Assembly: GCA_910588925.1 (NCBI GenBank)
Contig: CAJURV010000102.1
Span: 1 to 5,158, forward strand
DNA: 5,158 nucleotides
Direction: 5' to 3'
Source: an uncultured Rikenellaceae bacterium
GTDB lineage: Bacteria > Bacteroidota > Bacteroidia > Bacteroidales > Rikenellaceae
Shown here piece by piece: positions 1 through 5,002 of this stretch (position 1 is its first letter; the number at the start of each line of letters is the position of its first letter). The notes under the pieces were generated by a model, which saw only the letters and a list, made by a program, of their open reading frames with translations, did no database searches and had not been told where the DNA came from. A program made the position numbers and the translations under genes.

Positions 1-232
1 ATAAAATCCCTAACGCGTCCCCGAAGGGGATGCACCCGCATGAGCAATACAAAAAACGCCCTCAACAAAAACAAACGAGACTATAGCGGAAACGCTAATA
101 AATTTCCAACTACACTAAACACAACTGCGAAAGACAAGGTACAGAACGTCGCTTAACAACGATCAATAAAAACGCCGCAAGGCGTACATACCCGAGCGTA
201 GCGAGGAGGCATCAAACACAAATTCCGCCGTT
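1..232. other. Gene-free A-rich stretch left of repeat copy 1
   Basis: I see no convincing gene here. The plus strand is rich in A and C. Small self-complementary spots are visible: TCCCC-GAA-GGGGA near 19-31, TAGCG-GAAA-CGCTA at 84-97, and ACGCC-GCAA-GGCGT at 172-185, the last listed separately as a possible minus-strand terminator. A short plus-strand frame stays open from base 1 to a TAA at 154-156, with an ATG at 40, but its product is a Lys/Asn-rich 38-residue peptide explained by base composition. The stretch probably represents spacer between the rubrerythrin gene and whatever lies to the left. Confidence 0.5.
165..185 (-). terminator. Possible intrinsic terminator, minus strand
   Basis: Read on the minus strand this is a 5-bp perfect stem ACGCC/GGCGT closed by a TTGC loop and followed directly by TTTTATT. 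The stem is short, so strength is doubtful. It lies about 280 bp beyond the rubrerythrin terminator, with repeat copy 1 between them. It could be a backup terminator, the end of an unannotated minus-strand transcript crossing the repeat, or chance. Confidence 0.3.
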
Positions 233-402
233 AAATCCCGAGGAACGAGGGATGAGCGGGCCGCACCTCGCGGTGGGCAGAAACTCCCCCCAACGGAGGC
301 CCGCGTAAGTTCCGGCAATCATAGAACCTTTCCGCTTAAATCATCGCCATGAATCGAAAGAACGCCACGTTTAAGCGGTCCCCCGCAGGCTCCGTCCCTG
401 TG
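233..402 (+). repeat. Structured intergenic repeat, copy 1
   Basis: The left arm (233-305) begins with a motif also found at the end of copy 3 (AAATCCCGAGGAACGAGGGA here). It continues through the hairpin CACC-TCGC-GGTG at 264-275 and ends in CAACGGAGGCCCGC at 291-304. A 7-bp stem (GCGGGCC 256-262 with GGCCCGC 298-304) encloses that hairpin. The right arm (375-402) carries GCGGTCCCCCGCAGGCTC followed by CGTCCCTGTG, as in copy 3 on the opposite strand. The centre differs from copies 2 and 3, and the right-arm GCGA hairpin is missing. Orientation is defined as left arm to right arm. No coding capacity is evident. Confidence 0.8.
332..378. repeat. 9-bp perfect inverted repeat inside copy 1
   Basis: CCGCTTAAA at 332-340 is matched by TTTAAGCGG at 370-378, with a 29-nt spacer. 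The right half runs into the conserved right arm of the repeat (GCGGTCCCCC), so the pairing ties copy 1's private centre to its shared arm. The equivalent positions in copies 2 and 3 do not show this pairing. Confidence 0.65.
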
Positions 403-465
403 CCGCCAGCAAGATACTATTAAAAGCATTGCCTCTACACGATATATATAATAACCCCCTAACGC

Positions 466-491
466 AAAAAGCGCCCCATAGAGAGGCGCTT
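466..491 (-). terminator. Intrinsic terminator of rubrerythrin gene
   Basis: On the minus strand a 7-bp perfect stem AAGCGCC/GGCGCTT (485-491 with 469-475) has a 9-nt loop and runs into TTTTT (466-470). It begins 18 bp after the rubrerythrin stop codon, which is the usual place for a Rho-independent terminator. On the plus strand the stem is also preceded by A residues but is not followed by a T run, so termination is expected mainly for the minus-strand transcript. Confidence 0.8.
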
Positions 492-508
492 GAATGAAAA
501 AAGGAAGA

Positions 509-1084
509 CTAATAATTGTTCTTCATCGGCTCGAAATAAGCCTGCGGGTGCAGACACGCGGGGCAAGTCTTGGGCGCCTCGGTACCGGTATGAACATAAC
601 CGCAATTACGGCACTGCCACTTGATGGGCTCGCTACGTTTAAACATGGTGCCATCCTCCAGATGAGCCAACATCTTAAGGTAACGCGCCTCATGCACCTG
701 TTCCACTTCGGTGATATGTTCGAACGCGTCGGCCACTTTATCGAAGCCCTCTTCACGAGCCACACGCGCAAATGTGGGATATAGCTCGCTCCACTCGTCC
801 TTTTCGCCTGCTGCGGCCTCTTTGAGGTTATCTATGGTCTTGCCTATGACACCGGCAGGATAAGAAGCTGTGATCTCTACCATGCCTCCCTCGAGGAACT
901 TGAAGAAACGTTCGGCATGCTCTTTCTCCTGATCGGCAGTCTCGGTAAAGATCGCGGCTATCTGCTCATAACCCTCTTTCTTGGCTACCGAAGCGAAGAA
1001 TGTATAACGCGTACGTGCCTGCGATTCGCCTGCGAATGCCTTGAGGAGGTTCTTTTCCGTCTGTGTGCCTTTTATGCTTTTCAT
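509..1084 (-). CDS. rbr: Rubrerythrin (non-heme diiron peroxidase)
   Basis: The 191-residue product matches classical two-domain rubrerythrin in length and layout. The N-terminal four-helix diiron domain (about 1-145) shows Glu20, a first E53-x-x-H56 motif, Glu94 and Glu97, and a second E128-x-x-H131 motif. These are the positions expected for the ligands of the oxo-bridged diiron site. The C-terminal rubredoxin-like domain (about 153-188) has C158-x-x-C161-G-Y and C174-P-A-C177, which should bind one Fe(SCys)4 centre. In the family, electrons pass from the rubredoxin iron to the diiron site to reduce hydrogen peroxide to water in the cytoplasm of anaerobes. The start at 1084 gives the family N-terminus MKSIKGTQTEKNLL. 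The leader before it is A/T-rich with a weak AAAAAGG. The gene lies 65 bp after glnS and is followed by a strong terminator. No truncation or missing ligand is seen. Confidence 0.97.
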   Translation of the reverse strand: MKSIKGTQTEKNLLKAFAGESQARTRYTFFASVAKKEGYEQIAAIFTETADQEKEHAERFFKFLEGGMVEITASYPAGVIGKTIDNLKEAAAGEKDEWSELYPTFARVAREEGFDKVADAFEHITEVEQVHEARYLKMLAHLEDGTMFKRSEPIKWQCRNCGYVHTGTEAPKTCPACLHPQAYFEPMKNNY

Positions 1085-1121
1085 AACCTTTTTAATTTAT
1101 TGAAATAATAACGTTTTGTAT

Positions 1122-1148
1122 CAAACTTTAGCAACTATCGTGCCACAA
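1122..1148 (-). promoter_or_regulatory. Weak candidate promoter for rubrerythrin
   Basis: The minus strand has TAAAGTTTG at 1122-1130, one base longer than the Bacteroidota -7 consensus TAnnTTTG. TTG lies upstream at 1146-1148, with a 15-nt gap where about 19-21 is usual. A start near 1115 would leave a leader of about 30 nt. The match is imperfect. Rubrerythrin may instead be transcribed by read-through from glnS, since no terminator hairpin is visible in the 65-bp gap. Confidence 0.25.
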
Positions 1149-1149
1149 G

Positions 1150-2820
1150 CTATTTCTGAGCCTTTGCCCATGAGTCCTTGAGCGTAACAGTGCGGTTGAA
1201 CACCTTTTTGGCATCGGTACTGTCTCTGTCGACACAGAAATATCCGATACGTTCGAACTGGAACTTGTCGCCTAAAGCCGCCTCGCCCAATGCCGGTTCC
1301 ACAAACGCCGTAGTCACTTTGAGCGAATCGGGGTTCATGTAATCAATGAACGATTTGTCGGGATCCATTGCGGCGGTATCTTCTATGGTGAACAGACGGT
1401 CGAACAGGCGAACCTCCGCCTCTATTGCATGTGGCGCCGATACCCAGTGGATAACGCCCTTTACGCGACGTCCGTCCGACGAGCCCCCGCCGAGCGACAT
1501 ATCGTCGTATGTACAGCGAAGCTCTACTATCTTTCCGGTTTCGTCCTTTATCACCTCGTTGCATTTTATCAGATAGGAGTAACGGAGGCGCACCTCTCCG
1601 CCCGGAGACAGACGGAAATATTTCTTGGGCGGGTTCTCCATGAAATCGTCACGTTCTATGTATATCTCGCGTGAGAACGGAACGGCACGACGTCCGCATG
1701 TCTCGTCCTCCGGATTATTGACGCACGACAACTCCTCTACCTTGCCTTCCGGATAGTTGGTTATGACAACCTTTACGGGATCGAGCACGGCCATACGTCT
1801 TTCCGCCCGTTTGTTGAGATCTTCGCGCACGCAGAACTCGAGCAGCCCCAAATCTATGATGTTGTCGCGTTTGGCAACGCCCACCTTGTCGGCGAAAGCC
1901 CGTATTGATTCGGGAGTGTACCCCCTGCGACGCAGACCGCAAATGGTCGGCATGCGCGGGTCGTCCCACCCCATCACATGACCTTCGGTAACGAGTTGCA
2001 ACAACTTGCGTTTGCTCATCACCGTATGGGTCAGATTTAGACGTGCGAACTCATACTGATGGCTGGGGAATATGTTCAGCTCGTTTATGAACCAGTCGTA
2101 GAGCGGACGGTGAACGTCGAACTCCAACGTGCAGATGGAGTGGGTGATCTTTTCTATGGAGTCGCTTTGGCCGTGGGCATAGTCGTACATGGGATATATG
2201 CACCATTTATCGCCGGTGCGATGGTGGCTCGTGTGTACTATGCGATACATGATGGGGTCGCGCAACAACATGTTGGGATGAGCCATGTCTATCTTTGCGC
2301 GCAATACCTTTTCTCCGTCGGCGAATTCTCCCTCACGCATACGGCGGAACAGATCGAGATTCTCCTCAACGGAACGGTTACGCCAAGGACTCTCGGTACC
2401 GGGAGCCGTGACGGTGCCGCGACCGGCCCGTATCTGCTCCTGCGTCTGATCGTCGACGTACGCCTTGCCTTTGCGGATGAGCTCTTCGGCCCACAGGTAG
2501 AGCTGTTCGAAGTAGTCGGAGGCGTAGTGCTCGCTGTCCCACTTGAATCCGAGCCATTCGATATCCTCCTTTATGGAATCGACATACTCCACATCCTCTT
2601 TGACGGGATTGGTATCGTCGAAACGCAGGTTGCACTTGCCGCCGTATTTGGCCGCCATGCCGAAATTAAGACATATTGATTTGGCATGCCCTATATGTAA
2701 ATAGCCGTTGGGCTCCGGCGGGAAACGCGTATGAACCCGCTTGTTACCCTCCGCTATGGAGGTCTCTATGATCTCTTCGATGAAATTCAGGGATTTACCC
2801 GTATCTTCTGACTCGCTCAT
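1150..2820 (-). CDS. glnS: Glutaminyl-tRNA synthetase
   Basis: This class I aminoacyl-tRNA synthetase charges tRNA-Gln with glutamine using ATP, in the cytoplasm. The chosen start gives 556 residues beginning MSESEDTGKSLNFIEEIIE, close to the roughly 550-residue bacterial enzyme. The Rossmann catalytic domain (about 28-340) carries the HIGH signature in PPEPNGYLHIGH (34-45) and the KMSKS-type loop VMSKR (267-271). It also carries the GlnRS-typical RFDDTNP (66-72) and LEFDVHRPLYDWFI (232-245). Residues from about 345 onward fit the two beta-barrel anticodon-binding domains, including YSYLIKCNEVIKD (414-426) and RVKGVIHWVSA (452-462). The frame stays open upstream to 3033, but that stretch crosses the predicted promoter at 2939-2970 and does not look like GlnRS. 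An alternative ATG at 2892 would add 24 unrelated residues. No Shine-Dalgarno sequence precedes the start. The stop is TAG, and the rubrerythrin gene follows after 65 bp. Confidence 0.97.
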   Translation of the reverse strand: MSESEDTGKSLNFIEEIIETSIAEGNKRVHTRFPPEPNGYLHIGHAKSICLNFGMAAKYGGKCNLRFDDTNPVKEDVEYVDSIKEDIEWLGFKWDSEHYASDYFEQLYLWAEELIRKGKAYVDDQTQEQIRAGRGTVTAPGTESPWRNRSVEENLDLFRRMREGEFADGEKVLRAKIDMAHPNMLLRDPIMYRIVHTSHHRTGDKWCIYPMYDYAHGQSDSIEKITHSICTLEFDVHRPLYDWFINELNIFPSHQYEFARLNLTHTVMSKRKLLQLVTEGHVMGWDDPRMPTICGLRRRGYTPESIRAFADKVGVAKRDNIIDLGLLEFCVREDLNKRAERRMAVLDPVKVVITNYPEGKVEELSCVNNPEDETCGRRAVPFSREIYIERDDFMENPPKKYFRLSPGGEVRLRYSYLIKCNEVIKDETGKIVELRCTYDDMSLGGGSSDGRRVKGVIHWVSAPHAIEAEVRLFDRLFTIEDTAAMDPDKSFIDYMNPDSLKVTTAFVEPALGEAALGDKFQFERIGYFCVDRDSTDAKKVFNRTVTLKDSWAKAQK

Positions 2821-2938
2821 TGATATGTTGGTTTTATTATCATCGGTAAAGCAGTCCCTGTCGATACCTCGTATTTTCAGAGGCACGGTCATAGGCAGAG
2901 ACGGAACAATTCGCCGGACGACGGGCGTTTGTCTTTTG

Positions 2939-2970
2939 CAAATATAGCTATTTTTTGCAGATAGATACAA
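2939..2970 (-). promoter_or_regulatory. Bacteroidota-type promoter of glnS
   Basis: On the minus strand TATATTTG at 2939-2946 matches the -7 consensus TAnnTTTG exactly. A TTG at 2968-2970 lies 21 nt upstream as the -33 element. Transcription should begin near 2932, giving a leader of about 110 nt before the glnS ATG. The leader contains a possible stem TGCCTC/GAGGTA with a 9-nt loop and a short CGCC/GGCG stem. Neither resembles a regulatory RNA I recognise. Confidence 0.65.
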
Positions 2971-3004
2971 CACGACGGAGAACCTACGGAAAGAATATAG
3001 CCAT

Positions 3005-3120
3005 GCGGAGCCAGAGGGAACCCGGGCGCACATCGCGGTGGTCCGAAACAGGACACATTACGCATTTCCGATCCGGGCGAAGCGATGACCGCTGAATACA
3101 TTCCGTTCCTCATTCAAAAG
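3005..3120 (-). repeat. Probable degenerate copy of the intergenic repeat
   Basis: On the plus strand the segment starting near 3006 (GCGGAGCC, then GGGAACC, then CGCACATCGCGGTGG at 3027-3041) can be aligned with the inverted right arm of copy 3 (ACGGAGCC, GGGGGACC, CGCCTCGCGGCGG). Farther on, GAAGCGAT at about 3079-3086 matches GAAGCGATAAATAC in the middle of copy 3. CCGTTCCTCATTC near 3103-3115 loosely recalls the terminal motif. Similarity is patchy and the hairpin stem is broken (CACA against GGTG), so this is either an old decayed copy or a related element. Boundaries are approximate. Confidence 0.4.
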
Positions 3121-3134
3121 GACGAGGCTTCGTC
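3116..3134 (-). terminator. Terminator-like hairpin between hydrolase and glnS
   Basis: On the minus strand GACGA-AGCC-TCGTC is a 5-bp perfect stem with a 4-nt loop, followed by C and then TTTT. It lies downstream of the hydrolase gene (after repeat copy 2) and upstream of the glnS promoter, so it could stop transcripts that read through. The short stem and short T run make it a modest candidate. Confidence 0.3.
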
Positions 3135-3264
3135 GGAGTAAGCGAGCTTTACTATTGGGGTTATCTATCAATGAGAACTCGACATATAGGTTGTTTTTAG
3201 CGGATAGTTGGCGTAGCGAAGAGCATAAAACACTTTCAGCTTTTCAGCCCTCATTCTTCGGGCT

Positions 3265-3402
3265 GGGGGGCCGCACCTCGCGGTGGGCAGAAATCCCCCA
3301 CGGAGGCCCGCTTACACGGTTGGTTGTTACGGTATTTACCGCTTCAGGCATATTCAGTGTTCCCCTCTCTGCCCGCCGCGAGGCGCGGTCCCCCGCAGGC
3401 TC
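3265..3402 (+). repeat. Structured intergenic repeat, copy 2 (most complete)
   Basis: Both arms are intact. The left arm holds CCGCACCTCGCGGTGGGCAG (3271-3290), then CCCCCACGGAGGCCCGC (3295-3311). The right arm holds CTCTGCCCGCCGCGAGGCGC (3367-3386), then GGTCCCCCGCAGGCTC (3387-3402). The right arm reverse-complemented matches the left arm over about 24 bases with few differences, so the element has imperfect terminal inverted repeats around an AT-richer centre. The centre (3311-3365, with ACGGTTGGTTG and CATATTCA) aligns with that of copy 3 on the opposite strand. TGGGGG/CCCCCA can pair around the left hairpin. It lies between the end of the hydrolase gene and glnS. Short reading frames through it differ between copies and look non-coding. 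Confidence 0.85.
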
Positions 3403-3428
3403 ATGCTTTGGTCACGCGTAGGGTGGAC

Positions 3429-3452
3429 AAAAACAAGCCAAGCCTCTTTTTT
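3429..3452 (-). terminator. Possible weak terminator after hydrolase gene
   Basis: On the minus strand the sequence runs AAAAAAGAGGCTTGGCTTG followed by TTTTT. The A and T tracts can pair, and a short interrupted stem (AGGC with GCTT, including one G-T pair and one mismatch below it) caps them. It lies about 65 bp after the hydrolase stop codon. The T runs on both strands would suit a two-way terminator, but the stem is poor. Confidence 0.3.
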
Positions 3453-3517
3453 GACTGTGATCTACATAAGTATGATTGTGTATTTTTGGAATTTCTACCT
3501 AACAGTAATATTTCTCG

Positions 3518-4582
3518 TTATTTGAGGTTTTCACCAAAGAATGCCTCCAACTTGTCGAACGGAATAGTCCGGTCGTATAGATCCGTATGGCTGGCTCCGG
3601 GGACGATCAACAGCTCTTTATTGTCGCCGGTGAGCCGTTTGTAGACATCCTCGCTGAAATAACGCGAGTGGGCGTTTTCTCCGTGAACAAGCAACACCGC
3701 ATTGTCTATCTCGCTTATGTACGACAACTGAGGCATATTTATGAACGACAGTTCCATAGTGGGGCTCCATGCACCGTTAGAATTGATGGAGCGGGGATGG
3801 AATCCTCTGTCGGTCTTGTAATAATCGAAATAGTCTTTGACGAATTGCGGTTCATCGCCTTTAATAGTGTCGGGCAGACCGGGTGTACCGGAAGTGACGG
3901 TACCTGTTTGTGCGTCGCGGGTGCGGATAGCGTTCATAGCCATGCGTTTATTTCGTCGGGCTTCCGCGTTGTTATCGGCGTCGAAATAGCCGTTGGCATT
4001 CACTCGGCTCATATCGTACATAGTGGAGGCTACCGTCGCTTTGATGCGTGTATCCATTGCTGCGGCATTGAGTCCCATACCGCCGAAGCCGCAGATGCCG
4101 ATTATGCCGATACGCTCCGCATCTACGCCAGGCAGCGAGATTAGGAAATCCACCGCTGCACTGAAATCTTCGGTGTTGATGTCGGGCGATGCCGTGTTGC
4201 GCGGTTCGCCGCCACTCTCGCCTGTGTACGACGGGTCGAAAGCGAGAGTTATGAACCCGCGTTCGGCCATGGTTTGCGCGTAAAGTCCCGAAACCTGTTC
4301 CTTGACGGCTCCGAAAGGACCGCTTACAGCGATGGCCGCAAGTTTCCTTTCGGATATTTCAGGCTCGTAGAGATCAGCGGCGAGGGTGATGCCGTAACGG
4401 TTCTTGAAAGTCACCTTCCGATGGTTTACGTTATCGCTCTGCGGGAATTTTTTATCCCACTTTTGGGTAAGATTCGATTTTTCCATCTTATCGTCGGTTT
4501 TTTGATTAACTGTGTCGGTCGCACAACTTAGAAGCGAGCATACGGCGACTACGGTTGCGGACATGAACGTCATTGTTTTCAT
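3518..4582 (-). CDS. Lipoprotein alpha/beta hydrolase, YcjY/dienelactone-hydrolase-like
   Basis: The 354-residue product starts with a lipoprotein signal: MKT, a hydrophobic stretch, then the lipobox LLSC with Cys20 as the lipidated residue. It should therefore be membrane-anchored in the envelope. After a polar linker (21-53), the alpha/beta-hydrolase fold starts at KVTFKNRYGITLAADLYEPE (56-75). The segment AVSGPFGAVKEQ (85-96) should supply the oxyanion region. The turn GICGFGG (162-168) puts Cys164 where the nucleophile is expected, as in dienelactone hydrolases. LLVHGEN places Glu302 at the usual acid position, and PGASHTDLYDR gives His332. FHPRSINSNGAWS (261-273) is a further conserved block as I recall the family. 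The substrate is unknown. The start at 4582 is chosen because the open frame upstream (to 4702) crosses the predicted promoter and because this ATG begins the signal peptide. No Shine-Dalgarno sequence is visible. The family call is firm; the catalytic triad is inferred from motifs. Confidence 0.88.
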   Translation of the reverse strand: MKTMTFMSATVVAVCSLLSCATDTVNQKTDDKMEKSNLTQKWDKKFPQSDNVNHRKVTFKNRYGITLAADLYEPEISERKLAAIAVSGPFGAVKEQVSGLYAQTMAERGFITLAFDPSYTGESGGEPRNTASPDINTEDFSAAVDFLISLPGVDAERIGIIGICGFGGMGLNAAAMDTRIKATVASTMYDMSRVNANGYFDADNNAEARRNKRMAMNAIRTRDAQTGTVTSGTPGLPDTIKGDEPQFVKDYFDYYKTDRGFHPRSINSNGAWSPTMELSFINMPQLSYISEIDNAVLLVHGENAHSRYFSEDVYKRLTGDNKELLIVPGASHTDLYDRTIPFDKLEAFFGENLK

Positions 4583-4656
4583 AGTGCTTTTATATGTTTT
4601 TAACGAATCGTGCAGAGTTATCGTAAAATATCGTTCATGGTCTATTTTATTTTTTG

Positions 4657-4664
4657 CAAAGGTA
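4657..4664 (-). promoter_or_regulatory. Bacteroidota-type -7 element for the hydrolase gene
   Basis: TACCTTTG on the minus strand matches TAnnTTTG. It lies about 75 bp upstream of the chosen ATG, giving a leader near 68 nt. A clear -33 TTG is not present at the normal distance; TTTTCG about 16 nt upstream is the nearest candidate, so only the -7 part is marked. The TTTGCAAAAAATA here resembles a string near the glnS promoter, but A/T-rich sequence of this type is common in the phylum. Confidence 0.5.
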
Positions 4665-4702
4665 TAGGTATGAGCAGAATCGAAAATTGCTATAAAGCTC
4701 AA

Positions 4703-5002
4703 ATGAGATTGCTCACAGGCTCAATGTTGCGATGTGGTTTATAGCTATATTTATTCGGTAGGTTAGGTTGTTTTCCTTATCTTCCCGTTCAGGCGTGTAC
4801 GCTTTGCGATGTTTATAGTTGGCGAGACGGTTCGGATTCGTTTTGGCTTGATGATATGCGCATTAGCTGTGTTTTCCCTCGGATGGCGGACTTCGCTCCG
4901 ATCGGGTCATGCGGGGGGGCCTTATGAAAAAGATCTTTTTTGCGAGAAGTGGGGGGATTGCGTGAAGTGGAGTGAATTGGTTGTCTGTGGTTGGAGTGAT
5001 TC
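4703..5002. other. Gene-free spacer upstream of the hydrolase gene
   Basis: No supported gene is seen. A plus-strand frame at 4809-5060 runs into repeat copy 3 and has no recognisable domain. Near 4900-4925 the minus strand has GGCCCCCCCGCATGACCC, loosely like the right-arm segment GGTCCCCCGCAGGCTC, and might be a small relic of the same repeat. The rest is T/G-rich on the plus strand without clear structure. Confidence 0.45.

Noticed and set aside
1..156. Plus-strand frame open from base 1 to TAA at 154-156, with an ATG at 40 (38 residues, MSNTKNALNKNKRDY...)
   Set aside because: The peptide is Lys/Asn/Thr-rich as expected from an A- and C-rich strand, has no ribosome site or known domain, and starts beside a small hairpin. 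A gene tail entering from the left cannot be excluded.
233..402. CRISPR array
   Set aside because: The repeats are few, kilobases apart, in both orientations and structured internally; there is no regular repeat-spacer spacing.
2059..2679. 206-residue plus-strand frame opposite glnS
   Set aside because: It lies entirely antisense to strongly conserved GlnRS sequence and is a shadow of its codon use.
2821..3033. N-terminal extension of the GlnRS frame up to an ATG at 3033, or a start at 2892
   Set aside because: The extra residues do not resemble a GlnRS N-terminus, and the longer frame passes through an exact TAnnTTTG promoter element. The start at 2820 gives the normal length.
3481..3488. 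TATTTTTG on the plus strand as a promoter
   Set aside because: It fits TAnnTTTG, but no TTG lies at the usual spacing and it would read antisense into the hydrolase gene. AT-rich chance is likely.
3155..3644. Overlapping plus-strand frames through repeat copy 2
   Set aside because: They exist in several frames because the GC-rich repeat lacks stop codons. The shared peptide PLCPPRGAVPRRL in copies 2 and 3 simply reflects the DNA repeat, and flanking residues do not match.
3587..4144. 185-residue plus-strand frame opposite the hydrolase gene
   Set aside because: It lies wholly within the hydrolase coding sequence on the other strand and shows no family features.
4583..4702. N-terminal extension of the hydrolase frame to an ATG at 4702
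   Set aside because: It crosses the predicted -7 element and would bury the lipoprotein signal peptide inside the protein.
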